Assembly: GCF_017833295.1 (NCBI RefSeq)
Contig: NZ_JAFIBW010000001.1
Coordinates: forward strand, 434,001 to 498,000
DNA from: Methylobacterium sp. PvR107
GTDB lineage: Bacteria > Pseudomonadota > Alphaproteobacteria > Rhizobiales > Beijerinckiaceae
Direction of reading: 5' to 3'
Length of the DNA: 64,000 bases
Part shown: positions 17,060 through 29,907 of the stretch, piece by piece
How positions within the stretch are numbered: the stretch's first letter is position 1
Layout of the letters: every line of letters begins with the position of its first letter
Made by a program: the position numbers and the translations under genes
The notes under the pieces: generated by a model
What the model was told of the DNA's origin: nothing
The model's database searches: none
The model's input: only the letters and a program-made list of their open reading frames with translations

Positions 17060-17687
17060 TACAGTTTCATCATTGCGAGTTGACCTGCTTCTGCCGGAAG
17101 ATGCGGATGTTCTCGGCGTTCGGCGCGCCAACTCCAGAACAATTTACGGCAGTGCCCGGATTGGACTGGACTGCTGCTGCGAAAGGAGCGTGAATGGTCG
17201 TGCGACGAAGCAGTTAGCCAGCTGAAGCGCGGCGGGATCTTTATGGGCACGCTTGGTTTAAACGGAATTGTCCGTCAGTTCACGTACGCCGTGCGTCAGA
17301 CCGAGACGAGCATGGTGACGATAGGCATGAAGATCTGCGCTGCGGCTGAAGTGCCGACTGAGAACGGCCGCGCGGCGCTTAACTTTGAAGCTCCGGGACG
17401 AGACGCCGCGTCGCTGCGGGTTCTGCACACCAGCGGCGAGCATGGGGCGAGACGAGCGCCTCCATAGCTCAGGGCTGAGGTACGCCGGCCGGACCGGGCA
17501 TCGTCGTCATGAGGATCGCGTCGCCCCGCAGGCTCATCGAGCCGCATGCGGGGCCAGGGCAGTGGCGGGGCTGGATCCCGCCTCGAGCTCAAGGCGCGCC
17601 ACTATGCACACCGACACTTCAATACAGATCCGCCCCCTGAACCGCCCCGGGTTTTCCGGAGGCTCCAACTCTTGAGAGACTGGAGCC

Positions 17688-18916
<1,229 letters not shown>

Positions 18917-19064
18917 CCCAAACCAACCGGCCTCGGGAAAACCCGGGGCGGTTCACCCTGTCCCCGCCGTGTCGGGGAGCGGAGTCGCCATCGCAACGCC
19001 GGCTAGCATCAGCTGCACGCGCACGCTGTGCGCTGTCCCGCTCTACCCTGGCGTGAGGGCCACG

Positions 19065-19508
19065 ATGTCCAATCGCAGCATCTCCTGGTCTTCCGCCCTG
19101 CGCGAGCTGAAGGCTGACCGTACCATTCGCCGCCCTGTGCGCGAGGAGCGCCTGCGCACGAGCACCGGCCTGCGCGGCGCGCCCGTCCTCGCGATGAGCG
19201 TGTGGCGTGGGCTCTCGAGCCGGCGCTACGTCGTCGTGGTCCAGCCACTCGACACCCCAGATCTCGTGGCCGAGAGCGCGGCGGTCGTTCTCACCGTGGC
19301 CAGGGACGAGCGAGGCCAGGCCTCTATCGTCGGTGCTCGGGCCTGCGAGATCGGAGACCCCGGGTTCCTCGGCTGGCTTGCCGCCTGTGCCAAGCTTGGC
19401 GCGCGTGAGCTGCATGCCTACCGGTTGGCCGAGACTGCGCTCGAGCGCTCTGCGGTCGCAGTCGACCTCGGCGGATCGATGGCCAGAGCCGCGACGGGAG
19501 CGCCGTGA
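19065..19508 (+). CDS. Second copy of the unknown terminase-module protein
   Basis: 147 residues, same length as the protein at 10329 and largely identical, with changes such as AAALREL to SSALREL and HPVREERL to RPVREERL. The reading frame is intact although both neighbours are damaged (TerL truncated, HNH cut by IS21), so it may survive by chance or because it is useful on its own. An IS3 element ends 109 bp upstream of it and may have replaced its native promoter. Confidence 0.65.
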   Translation: MSNRSISWSSALRELKADRTIRRPVREERLRTSTGLRGAPVLAMSVWRGLSSRRYVVVVQPLDTPDLVAESAAVVLTVARDERGQASIVGARACEIGDPGFLGWLAACAKLGARELHAYRLAETALERSAVAVDLGGSMARAATGAP

Positions 19509-19602
19509 TGATCAGGCGGGAGTTCAGCAAGGCTGTGCAGCGGGCCGCGCTGGCCCGGGCGGATGGGCGCTGCGAGGGCGTACTTACGGATGACAGCCGA
19601 TG
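19508..19602 (+). pseudogene. HNH endonuclease 5' fragment cut by IS21
   Basis: Starts at the same overlap (TGATG) as the intact gene and reads IRREFSKAVQRAALARADGR then CEGVLTDDSR before IS21 begins at 19603. The histidine-containing core is lost. Confidence 0.9.
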
Positions 19603-19732
19603 TGTAGCGCGGCGATCTGGATGAGATGTCAGCGACAATCAGGATGAGTGACCGGTGTCGCGGCGGGTTGATGATGAGCGGGTCGATCGACCGGCGCAAG
19701 GTGGCGTCGGGTCAGGTTCGTGTCGCGGAGCG

Positions 19733-22119
<2,387 letters not shown>

Positions 22120-22260
22120 TCACCAGACGACGTGCCCCTGAAGGTCACGCCGACGCCGATCCGATGCCTCCGGTCGGGCTCTGCCCTCCTTGCGTCATCA
22201 GATCGGCGGTTCCTCTCATCTTGATTGACGCGCTGGTCTCATCCTGATTGCCGCGCTGCA

Positions 22261-22388
22261 GGCTGGCCGACATCACCTAGATACTGTCGGCGAATCAGTT
22301 GGTCGGGGGCGTGGGCATGGAGGTACGCGATGAGCCTGCGACCGGAAGCGCGGCGCGATCTGTTCGCCTACATCGAGGGCTACTACAA
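22261..22388 (+). pseudogene. IS3-family orfB fragment, left part
   Basis: From about 22330 the frame reads SLRPEARRDLFAYIEGYYN, the C-terminal region of IS3-group OrfB. It breaks at TACAAC (22384-22389); the missing end, [20 protein letters not shown], resumes at 25032-25098 after a 2.6-kb insertion. The piece between IS21 and 22330 has no clear gene. Confidence 0.8.
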
Positions 22389-22412
22389 CTGCTCATCAGA
22401 ACGCACATCTCG

Positions 22413-24479
22413 CTATGTCGTTGATGCGAAGAGGGATTGCTGTGCTGGATGCGGTACCGCGGGGTGTTTGCCGCGGTTGAGTGCCTCCTGTGCGAGGACG
22501 CGGGCAGCCGGGCCGTCGAGAGCCGCGCGGCTGAAGACCCAAGGTCCGTCCGCGAGCGGATGCGCTGCATCGATCTCGCCCCGTTCCGCGGCCAGACGAA
22601 GGGTTCGCGCGGCAACGCCGACGCGGGCGGCAGCTTGGGTCAGGTTCAGCCAAGGCTCCTCTCCCGCCGCGGCCTCGCGGAACACCGGGATGCGGTACTG
22701 CGAGCGCAATGCGGTGACGCGCTCGCGCGTGAAGCGGTTGCCGTGCCCCGTCCTCACGCCGTTGCGGTTGAGTACGCCCGCGATCACGTCGTCGCGCGCG
22801 ATGAGCGCCAGTGTGCGCACCGCTTCGATCACGTCGGCGGGCGTGCTGGTGCGCTGACCGCGTCGCCGACGCGGCAGGCGATGCTCGGTGTGGGCGCCAC
22901 CGGCCCAATGCAGGGTGAGCACGATCTCGGCCCGCACCTCGTCGAGGTCGGCGATCGCCTCGTGGATGAGGGTGCGCACGATCCGCTTCTTGAGCCGCGC
23001 ATCCGTCGTGGGCGCTGACCAGACGCCCTGCAGGTCCGCGGCGAGCGTCTCCAACGCGATTGGAGGAAGGGCGGGTCGGGGGGCGACCGCGTCGTGCTCG
23101 GCAACGCGCGTCTCGCAGGCGCCGACCCGGGACAGAGCGCGGTTCCAGCGCGCTTCGAGTTCGCCGGTCACCAGGCGGTTCTCGGGGTCGGCGGCGTCGT
23201 ACTGGCGGAACGCGCGGTCGGCCGCGTAGCGCGCCGCCTCCAGATCGCGCATCATCGCCTCACGTGCCTCGTCGCGGCGCATGCTCGCCTGCGACTCGGC
23301 TGCCCGCGTCGCCTCGATGGCGCCGGGCTGCACCACCGACAGGAGCGCCGCCTCGACGACGTCATCGACACGAAGGCCGCCGAAGGCGATGCAGTTCGGC
23401 TCGCCGTAGTCGATCCGCCCGCGGACGCAGGCGTAGCGCGGGATCTGCCCCTTGGCCCCGGTGTACTGGACGCTCAGCTTGCGTCCGCAGCGCCGGCAGC
23501 GCAGCAGACCGGAGAGCAGGGCCGAGCCGAGCTTGGGCGCACCACGGGAACTCGTCGGGACGTTCTCGCTCACCATCGCCCGGATCGCCTCCGCCCGCTC
23601 CCACGTGACGTAACCCTCATGCGCGCCGGGCTTCAACGCCAGCCACTCCGAGCGCGGCGTGCGCCGGGCCCGCGCCTTGGCGCCGGCCGCGTCGTAGCTG
23701 GCCGTGACGCGGCTGCGGCCGTAGGCGTAGGCGCCGCCATAGGCAGGATTGGCGATGAACTCGCGCAGCGTCGAGTAACGGGGGCGGCGCCAGACCACCG
23801 GGCCGGCGTTGACGCGGGTCGGCAGATCGAGCCCGTGCTCCAGGAACCAGAGCAGGGCCTGGCGCACGCTGCCCAACTCGGCCACCTTGTCGATGGCCAA
23901 CCGGATCGCGGCCTGCACACGCCGATCGGGATCCATCTCGAGCCGGTCGCCGGCCTTGAGGAAGCCGACAGGTGCCGCGACCACGAGCTCGCCGCGGCGC
24001 GCCTTCTCGTAGCGCGCGGACAGCGAGCGCTGGCGCAGGAGGTCGAGCTCGTACTCGTTGAGGCTGCCCTTGAGCCCGAGGAGCAGGCGGTCGTTGCCCA
24101 GGCGCGGCGCGTAGATCGCCTCCTGGTCGACGAGCAGGGTATCGACGACGCGGCACATCTCCACGAGCTGCTGCCAGTCCCGGCTGTTGCGGGCGAAGCG
24201 GGAGACCTCGCGGGCGGCGACCGCGCCGACCTTGCCCAGGCAGACCTCGGCGACCATACGTTCGAAGCCGGCGCGCAGCGTGCCGCCGGCGGCCGAGCAG
24301 CCGAGATCCTCGTCGATGATCTCGACCTCGGCAAAGCCGAGCCCGACGAGGCGCTCGCGCATGGCGTATTGCAGGGCCTGGCTCTCGCGGTTGTGCTGGA
24401 CCTGATGGGCCGAGGACTGGCGGACGTAGAGCACGGCTTTGCGGGCTCGGTGCTGCGGGCCGATCTTCTCAGCGCTCAT
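22413..24479 (-). CDS. Large serine recombinase
   Basis: 688 residues. N-terminal resolvase domain with the catalytic serine in [12 protein letters not shown] and the supporting [19 protein letters not shown]; a recombinase domain in the middle ([19 protein letters not shown]); a zinc ribbon with [14 protein letters not shown] and later YAC...NC; and a coiled-coil region. The C-terminus includes a helix-turn-helix-like stretch ([20 protein letters not shown]) that would read target or attachment DNA. Likely moves the surrounding cassette. The start overlaps the small upstream ORF by 11 bp. Confidence 0.92.
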   Translation of the reverse strand: MSAEKIGPQHRARKAVLYVRQSSAHQVQHNRESQALQYAMRERLVGLGFAEVEIIDEDLGCSAAGGTLRAGFERMVAEVCLGKVGAVAAREVSRFARNSRDWQQLVEMCRVVDTLLVDQEAIYAPRLGNDRLLLGLKGSLNEYELDLLRQRSLSARYEKARRGELVVAAPVGFLKAGDRLEMDPDRRVQAAIRLAIDKVAELGSVRQALLWFLEHGLDLPTRVNAGPVVWRRPRYSTLREFIANPAYGGAYAYGRSRVTASYDAAGAKARARRTPRSEWLALKPGAHEGYVTWERAEAIRAMVSENVPTSSRGAPKLGSALLSGLLRCRRCGRKLSVQYTGAKGQIPRYACVRGRIDYGEPNCIAFGGLRVDDVVEAALLSVVQPGAIEATRAAESQASMRRDEAREAMMRDLEAARYAADRAFRQYDAADPENRLVTGELEARWNRALSRVGACETRVAEHDAVAPRPALPPIALETLAADLQGVWSAPTTDARLKKRIVRTLIHEAIADLDEVRAEIVLTLHWAGGAHTEHRLPRRRRGQRTSTPADVIEAVRTLALIARDDVIAGVLNRNGVRTGHGNRFTRERVTALRSQYRIPVFREAAAGEEPWLNLTQAAARVGVAARTLRLAAERGEIDAAHPLADGPWVFSRAALDGPAARVLAQEALNRGKHPAVPHPAQQSLFASTT

Positions 24480-24681
24480 CGGCGCCTCCGGCTCGGACGT
24501 CCTGCTGCGAGGATCTGTTGGTATGGGCGACGAGCAGGCGGGCCAGCAGGCGGGTGAGGGTCTGCTGCGTCGCCGTCGGCAGGCTGCTCCAGGCTGGCGG
24601 TGTCAGAGTCGACGGCCCTTGCGTCAGGCCGAGGTCGAGCTGCGGGTCCGACCGGCGCGGTCGGCGCGGAGGCTGTGGCAT
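24469..24681 (-). CDS. Small accessory ORF of the recombinase cassette
   Basis: 70 residues: [18 protein letters not shown] then [20 protein letters not shown]. Small genes with this Pro-rich start and a Leu-rich helix commonly precede serine recombinases in alphaproteobacterial cassettes (recalled, not searched). Its end overlaps the recombinase start, which supports coupled translation. Function unknown. Confidence 0.6.
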   Translation of the reverse strand: MPQPPRRPRRSDPQLDLGLTQGPSTLTPPAWSSLPTATQQTLTRLLARLLVAHTNRSSQQDVRAGGADER

Positions 24682-25054
24682 GGCAATCTCCCGAGGACTC
24701 GGGCGATGCTAGCGTTGCTCGGCGCGGGACAGGGCCTCTGCCCGCCGCGGCGAGCAGGACGCGCAAGCTCATCAGCGCGGACAAGGCCACGACCGGCTGC
24801 GCCGCCGCCCGCATTGCCCCGCACGCGACGGGATCGAGCATCCAGACCGGGATCTCCTGTAGGCGTGCGGCTGGCGCGTCCACGAGTGTGCAGCGCGCGG
24901 CCGTACCTGCTGCGCGCCCGATCACCTCGTGAAGGCGAACCGCACGCCCGGCCCATGGATGCCACCCGTAGACGACGACACCGTCGTCGCCAGCGTCGGT
25001 ACTATGGGTCTTGTGCTGAGGGGTTGTACAATCGGCAACGCATCCACTCGGCAC
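24476..25054 (-). CDS. Third cassette ORF, DUF5372-like
   Basis: The believable part is at about 24720-25000: [20 protein letters not shown] then [20 protein letters not shown] and [20 protein letters not shown], resembling the small DUF5372-type proteins found with serine recombinases (weak, pattern-based). The frame runs on in a different frame over the next small ORF down to 24476, so its true end is doubtful. The GTG at 25054 lies in the flanking IS3 remnant, so the true start is uncertain too. Confidence 0.4.
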   Translation of the reverse strand: MPSGCVADCTTPQHKTHSTDAGDDGVVVYGWHPWAGRAVRLHEVIGRAAGTAARCTLVDAPAARLQEIPVWMLDPVACGAMRAAAQPVVALSALMSLRVLLAAAGRGPVPRRATLASPESSGDCHATASAPTAPVGPAARPRPDARAVDSDTASLEQPADGDAADPHPPAGPPARRPYQQILAAGRPSRRRR

Positions 25055-25098
25055 TCGGCTATCTCACGCCCGAGCAAGCCGAGAGGGCCGCGAAATGA
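25032..25098 (+). pseudogene. IS3-family orfB fragment, right part
   Basis: Continues the frame broken at 22388: [20 protein letters not shown] ending with TGA at 25096-25098. Excising the cassette with one TACAA restores a continuous IS3 orfB C-terminus. Confidence 0.8.
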
Positions 25099-25145
25099 TT
25101 TCCCTGTGTCCGCGATGCCGAGGGAGGATCAGTCGGCCACCGCCT

Positions 25146-25334
25146 TCACAGCGAACCGCCCGTCGAACCGCTCCAGGAGCTGAGCGGCGAGATCGGTTTT
25201 TTTGTGCGCGCGAGGCCGAGCGCCTCCTTGAGGATCTCAACCTCCAAGGTCTTGCGCCCGAGCAAGCGTTCAAGGTCGCGCACGCGCCGCTCCAACTCGC
25301 GCAGGCGGCTGGTGCCGACGACCTCCTCGTCGGC
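25146..25334 (-). pseudogene. IS3-family orfA C-terminal remnant
   Basis: An open stretch without a start reads TSRLRELERRVRDLERLLGR, KTLEVEILKEALGLARTKKP, then a stop at 25146-25148. This is the leucine-zipper end of IS3 OrfA, on the opposite strand to the orfB remnant next to it, so two IS3 pieces were joined by rearrangement. Confidence 0.8.
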
Positions 25335-25373
25335 TTACAATAAAGTGGATGAAAGAAATTAAGAACGGTTTTA

Positions 25374-26126
25374 TTATTTTGAAATCTCAATGCCGGAAAT
25401 GCGGCCCGAATCCCGTCGCCGCATGTTGATTTCTTGCAGTTCCGGGAATTGATCTATTACTTGCATCACGCACTCGTAATTGGCGACATTCAGAGATTTC
25501 GGCAAAATTTGAAACAGACGCCGCATAAATTGCAGATCCTCTTCGTAATCTAAGGTCCATCGTTGCTTTATGATCGCGCCGCCGGGCCCAACAATAAAAG
25601 CGCGTTTGATCGTAGTTCGTGTCCGAAGCCAAGGTGTCACATGTTCGCGTTCGTCGGGTAAAGTAGCGTTTTGCGCAGCTTGATAAAGTGCGCTGGCTGT
25701 AAATGCTTCACAGTCGAGGCCATGCGGAAAAGACGGCGGCATATTGTTGCAGGCATAATCCGCTCGTTTGCTTAAGAGTGCGTCGAGCACTTGGCTGCAG
25801 AGCCCCGGATCTATCAACGGACAATCACTGGTTACTCTAATGATTTCTGTCAGATTGAGTTGTTCCGCGGCGCGGCGATAGCGATCGAGGACGTCTGATT
25901 CCGACCCCCGTATGACCGTTGCTCCACACGCGAGCGCCTCATCCGCAACGCGATCATGCTTGGATCCTTCTGCGACGGCACAGCACACAACGTCGACGCC
26001 TTTGACAACTTTGCACCTACGCAAGACATGACTAAGTACTGTATGTTGATCAATAAGCTTAAGGACTTTGCCCGGAAGTCGCGTCGAAGACTCCCGAGCC
26101 TGTACGACTATGCCGACCGTTCCCAT
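25374..26126 (-). CDS. SpsF-like cytidylyltransferase (nucleotide-sugar activation)
   Basis: 250 residues. The N-terminal nucleotide-binding motif GIVVQARESSTRLPGKVL is the signature of CMP-sugar synthetase-like SpsF proteins; SDCPLIDPGL follows at about residue 105. SpsF-type enzymes occur with PseC-type aminotransferases in acylneuraminate-like sugar pathways; the substrate is unknown. ATG 26126 has GGAG about 6 bp before it and is preferred to GTG 26141. It follows the aminotransferase by about 25 bp, so one operon. Confidence 0.82.
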   Translation of the reverse strand: MGTVGIVVQARESSTRLPGKVLKLIDQHTVLSHVLRRCKVVKGVDVVCCAVAEGSKHDRVADEALACGATVIRGSESDVLDRYRRAAEQLNLTEIIRVTSDCPLIDPGLCSQVLDALLSKRADYACNNMPPSFPHGLDCEAFTASALYQAAQNATLPDEREHVTPWLRTRTTIKRAFIVGPGGAIIKQRWTLDYEEDLQFMRRLFQILPKSLNVANYECVMQVIDQFPELQEINMRRRDSGRISGIEISK

Positions 26127-26151
26127 GCGCCGCTCCGCCACGTATTAATTG

Positions 26152-27333
26152 TTAATCGACTCCCAGATCAAAACTTACCTCTTGGACGGTACGAATGACC
26201 CGTGATTGCTCTTGATCGGTAAGAGCAGGAAATATTGGCAGAGAAATACAGCTTTCGTAGTATCTTTCCGAGCAAGGATAATCTTCGACTTGAAATCCGA
26301 GGCGCTTGTAATAAGGATGCGTATGAACCGGGATATAATGAACTTGCACTCCGATGCCGCGAGCGCGCAAGAGATCAAAAAAAGCTTTACGGCCGCCCTT
26401 TAATCGCTGCAAGTCAAGCGTGACGGGATACAAATGATACGCTGAGACCGAGTCTTCGGACTGCCACGGCGTCTTCAAAGGCAGATCAGTCAGCTCGACG
26501 TCATAGCGTGCCGCGATCGTCCGCCGGCGCGCGATGAAACTCTCGAGCCGTTTGATCTGCGAGACGCCGAGGGCAGCCTGAATATCGGTCATGCGATAGT
26601 TTAGACCTAACGCTACTTGTTCGTAATACCACGCTCCATGGGTCGCCCCCTCCAGTCGATCGACTTGTCGGGTCACGCCGTGAGTCCGCAACAACCTCAT
26701 TGACTCTGCTAACACAGAGTCGTTCGTCATTGCCGCGCCACCCTCTCCAGTGGTAATGATCTTTACGGGGTGGAAACTGAAGACCGTGATGTCGGCGTGT
26801 TGCCCGCAGCCGATCGGTTCTCCGCGCCATGACGCTCCGATCGCATGGGAGGCGTCTTCAACGACACGGAAGCCGTATGCGTCGGCCAGTTTGCGGATAG
26901 ACGCCACATCGCATGGTTGGCCAGCAAAGTCGACGGTGGCTACCACGTCCGGGCCGGGCTCGCCGCGGCGGCGTGCTGTCTCTAACTTGTGGGCGAGCGC
27001 CTGTGGATCAAGATTGTAAGTTTGTGGGTCGATATCGACAAAATCGACCGAAGCTCCGCACAAAAGCGCGGCGTTTGTTGTCGATACAAATGTGTTTGGA
27101 GTGCTCCACAAGCGCTTGCCAGGCCCGAGTCCGAGTGCAAGATACGCGACGTGGAGTGCCGAGGTGGCGCTGTTCACCGCGACCGCATGGGTTGCGCCGC
27201 ATGCCTCTACAAGCGCAGCTTCGAAGTGCTCGACGTGCGGTCCTTGCGTAAGGAAGTCAGAGGTGAGCACTGCGGAGACTGCGGCGAGATCAGCTTCGTC
27301 GACAGATTGGCGACCATATGGAATTGTAGGCAC
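26152..27333 (-). CDS. pseC: DegT/DnrJ/EryC1 aminotransferase, PseC-like
   Basis: 393 residues. Begins PTIPYGRQSVDEADLAAV; has HAVAVNSATSALHVAYLALG, EDASHAIGASWRGEPIG, and the PLP lysine in VFSFHPVKIITTGEGGA. This matches PseC, which transaminates UDP-4-keto-6-deoxy-L-AltNAc on the way to pseudaminic acid, or a close DegT relative. AAGGAG lies 5 bp before GTG 27333, so that start is better than GTG 27339. The 5,6-dehydratase partner PseB is not adjacent; the only related dehydratase in the window is at 44621. The symbol is by best family resemblance. Confidence 0.78.
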   Translation of the reverse strand: MPTIPYGRQSVDEADLAAVSAVLTSDFLTQGPHVEHFEAALVEACGATHAVAVNSATSALHVAYLALGLGPGKRLWSTPNTFVSTTNAALLCGASVDFVDIDPQTYNLDPQALAHKLETARRRGEPGPDVVATVDFAGQPCDVASIRKLADAYGFRVVEDASHAIGASWRGEPIGCGQHADITVFSFHPVKIITTGEGGAAMTNDSVLAESMRLLRTHGVTRQVDRLEGATHGAWYYEQVALGLNYRMTDIQAALGVSQIKRLESFIARRRTIAARYDVELTDLPLKTPWQSEDSVSAYHLYPVTLDLQRLKGGRKAFFDLLRARGIGVQVHYIPVHTHPYYKRLGFQVEDYPCSERYYESCISLPIFPALTDQEQSRVIRTVQEVSFDLGVD

Positions 27334-27428
27334 GGGCACTCCTTTCCGGACTGGCGGCTGAACATATGAAAAGCCCGCGATGTGGCCGCATGCCTTATCG
27401 CTGCACGAGCAACATATCCACTCGGCTT

Positions 27429-27731
27429 CTACCCCCGATCGAGCAGGGAGCGCAGTACCTTCCTCTCCGTCACCGCACCATGGGCAACATGCTGTTTGGC
27501 CGTCAAATTTATCACGAGCAGTTCATCATGCTGTGAGCTTAAATCTGTGCTGCGGTACAAAAAATATGCCAAATCTTCAGTATTCTTCGGTGACTCGATA
27601 ACGTAGAAGCATTCGGTTCCGGTCCACGCGAAATCAACAGCTTCCGTTTGGATTTTTTGTTTCAAAGATGCTGACCGTGCTTGGTGGTCGCCCTCCGGAC
27701 CGATTCTGAACGAGATCGCGTAGATGGCCAT
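27429..27731 (-). CDS. Small protein resembling SinR/Cas2-like ferredoxin folds
   Basis: 100 residues: AIYAISFRIGPEGDHQ, FAWTGTECFYVIESPKNTED, then SSQHDELLVINLTAKQHVAH. The pattern of first strand, basic loop, helix, then E-C-F-Y-V-I-E-S and D-E-L-L-V-I-N-L recalls small SinR-family/Cas2-fold proteins. The resemblance is weak and no catalytic residues can be asserted. No cas genes or CRISPR array are near. It lies upstream of the pseC operon, 90 bp away. Confidence 0.5.
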   Translation of the reverse strand: MAIYAISFRIGPEGDHQARSASLKQKIQTEAVDFAWTGTECFYVIESPKNTEDLAYFLYRSTDLSSQHDELLVINLTAKQHVAHGAVTERKVLRSLLDRG

Positions 27732-27949
27732 CGACCGTCTCCTAACTCGCGCTATACCGCCCTTATTCGAGTCGCTTGCACTCTTACAGCCTGGACAGGG
27801 CGCATTACAATCATGGCTGGGCTGGGTCGTTCGCGGTGCGATAAGATGCGCAGTTGAACACTCAGGGCTGCGCGTTTGACGCTCAAGCTGCGCCCGACCG
27901 ATCCGCAACATGGTTTGGGGTGAGTCCTTGACGAGCCCAGGAGGCTTTG

Positions 27950-28915
27950 ATGCCGTCAGCCCTGTCGATTGATCTCCATGTGCGCGTCGTCGCCGCGCTG
28001 GCGGAGGGAACTTCCTGCCACGGCGCGGCCGCCCGCTTCGGGGTGAGCGCGTCGAGCGCCAGCGGCTAGGCGGGGCGCTTACGGAAGGAGGGCCGGGTCG
28101 CGGCGCGGCCACGCAGCGGCGATCAGCGCTCACTGGCCACCGAGGCGCACGCGGATCTGATCCGCGCGACCTACGAAGCACGGCCCGCGATCTGCCTGCA
28201 CGAACTGTATGCGGCCCTGGCCGAGCGAGGCGTGACGACCAGCACGAGTGGTCTGTCGCGCTTCTTCCAGCGGCACGGGATCAGCTGGAAAAAGGGGCGG
28301 CTTACGCAGCTGAGCAGGAGCGTGAAGACGTAAGCGCGGCGCGCGAGGCGTGGTTCGAGGCGCAACCCGGGCTCGACCCGGACCGGGTGGTGTTCCTGGA
28401 CGAGACGGCGGCCGCCACCAACATGGTGCGGCGCTCCGGCTGGGCCCCGCCCGCGCGGCGAGCGCTGCCGGCTTGCGGCTCCGTTTGGCCACGACAAAAC
28501 CACGACCCTCACGGCCGCCCTGCGCACGAGCGGGCTGTGCGCGATCGCGCTGTTGGACGGCCCCACGAACGGCACGCGCTTCCGCAGCTACGTCACCGAG
28601 ACCCTGATCCCGGTGCTGCAGCCGGGCGACATCGTCGTCATGGACAACCTGCCTGCCCACAAGGTCGCCGGCGTGCAGGATGCGATCGAGGCCGTAGGGG
28701 CCCAGCTGCTCTACCTTCCGCCCTACAGCCCTGATTTCAACCCGATTGAGCAGGCCTTCGCAAAGCTGAAGGCGCCGTTGCGCAGCGCGGCCACCCGCAC
28801 GATCCCGGATCTCTGGGCGGCGATCCGCCAGGCATTCACCCGCTTCACCCCGCAGGAGTGTCGCAACTACGTCGCCGCAGCCGGCTACGAAGACGACTTG
28901 GCCGTCGCTACCTGA
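27950..28915 (+). pseudogene. IS630-family transposase, broken
   Basis: Starts PSALSIDLHVRVVAALAEGT; a helix-turn-helix is interrupted by TAG near 28066, then the reading shifts frame twice before PGLDPDRVVFLDETAAATNM (first catalytic Asp) and IVVMDNLPAHKVAGVQ, then YSPDFNPIEQAFAKLK (DDE end). The final frame 28553-28915 looks intact. Several lesions mean it cannot make transposase without suppression. Confidence 0.85.
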
Positions 28916-28929
28916 CCGGAAACAGCTCT

Positions 28930-29330
28930 AGCGAGGGGAGTGTCGGGTCCTTGTCGTAGCGCGTGACAACGACCCGGAAGTGCTTGATCTTGCTGGAGAA
29001 GCGCTCGATCCAAGTTGCGGCACTCGTACCAGAAGGGGCTAAGGCTCGCATCTGCTTGCAGTTGGGCATCGGTTTCACGTTGGCTCGCGCCTCGTGCTCA
29101 TCCGTCCGGGTGCGCAACGCGTCGCTGTCGTAGGCTCGTCGACTAGCAGGATCCGCCCCGCGCCCGACCCACCCAGAGCTTCGGCCGCCGCCGGATCGTC
29201 ATGCGCCTGGCATTCCGTAATCTTGAGCGCCATGAGGTGCCTCCGGCATTCACTGACGCGTGGATCTCGCTCGCCAGGCCGTCCTGCGCCAGCGACCCCT
29301 GTCGGATGCCTCGCCTACTCTCTCGCAATG
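28930..29330 (-). pseudogene. IS5-family (IS427-type) transposase remnant
   Basis: Leftward pieces read DGLASEIHASVNAGG, LKITECQAHDDPAAAEALGG, then after a one-base slip AYDSDALRTRTDEHEARANV, KPMPNCKQMRALAPSG, and WIERFSSKIKHFRVVVTRYD. All are IS5/IS427 OrfB motifs with frameshifts between them. Confidence 0.8.
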
Positions 29331-29907
29331 GCTAACCGGAAGCGGGTCGGACTTGAGACCGGCGGGGGACGCCCGGGTCGTGAACACGCAAGCCGCACGT
29401 TCGCGCGGCGTAGAGGTGTGGCAGTCGCGCGTGGCTATGACCCCGCCCGGCAAATTGTCGGACTGAACCGCTACGCTGTCACCGACATAGACGGCCGCAC
29501 CCCAATAGCCGTCTCCACCTTCAGCCGGCATGACAACCGCGGCGGGTCTGCCGTGCTACGGGCCTCGTGCAGGCAGTTCCCCTTATCTGCCTCACTGCTT
29601 CGCTGTGCGTGCCTGCAAAGCAGAGCGAGGCGCCGCCGACCGACAATCGTGGTCGAGATCGAAGGCACTCAGCAGGGCTTTGCTGTTCAGCTCAGGCGGT
29701 GGGTGATCGAGCGGGCGTCCAGTCGAATCAGTCGCCGCCGGCTCGCGCGCAACCACGAGGCGGCCCCAGCCTCCACACGCGCCTTCGTGCTCGCTGCAGC
29801 CACGATCCCGATCAGGCAGGTCATCGAAACGTAATGAAACGGGGTCCGACAGCCTTTCGAATGCTGCACTCAGTTCACAGAGCGATCCACGTCGAACAAC
29901 GTTCCGA
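29331..29907. other. Stretch with no recognised gene
   Basis: About 580 bp between the IS5 remnant and the radical SAM gene. Open frames exist on both strands, but none has a recognisable motif, ribosome site or codon pattern. Likely decayed DNA. Confidence 0.5.

Larger units (their letters stand above)
22389..25031 (-). mobile_element. Serine-recombinase cassette inserted in an IS3 orfB gene
   Basis: The two halves of one IS3 orfB (…EGYYN at 22388 and [11 protein letters not shown]… from about 25030) flank this 2643-bp block, and TACAA occurs at both junctions (22384-22388 and 25027-25031). It carries a large serine recombinase, a small Pro/Leu-rich ORF and a third ORF, all leftward. No long inverted repeats are seen, as expected for serine-recombinase mobility with a short shared core. 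Confidence 0.75.

Noticed and set aside
23094..24557. 487-codon rightward frame over the serine recombinase
   Set aside because: Antisense to a protein with clear resolvase and zinc-ribbon motifs.
29094..29834. 246-codon rightward frame
   Set aside because: Partly antisense to an IS5 remnant; Arg/Ala/Pro-rich text with no motif.
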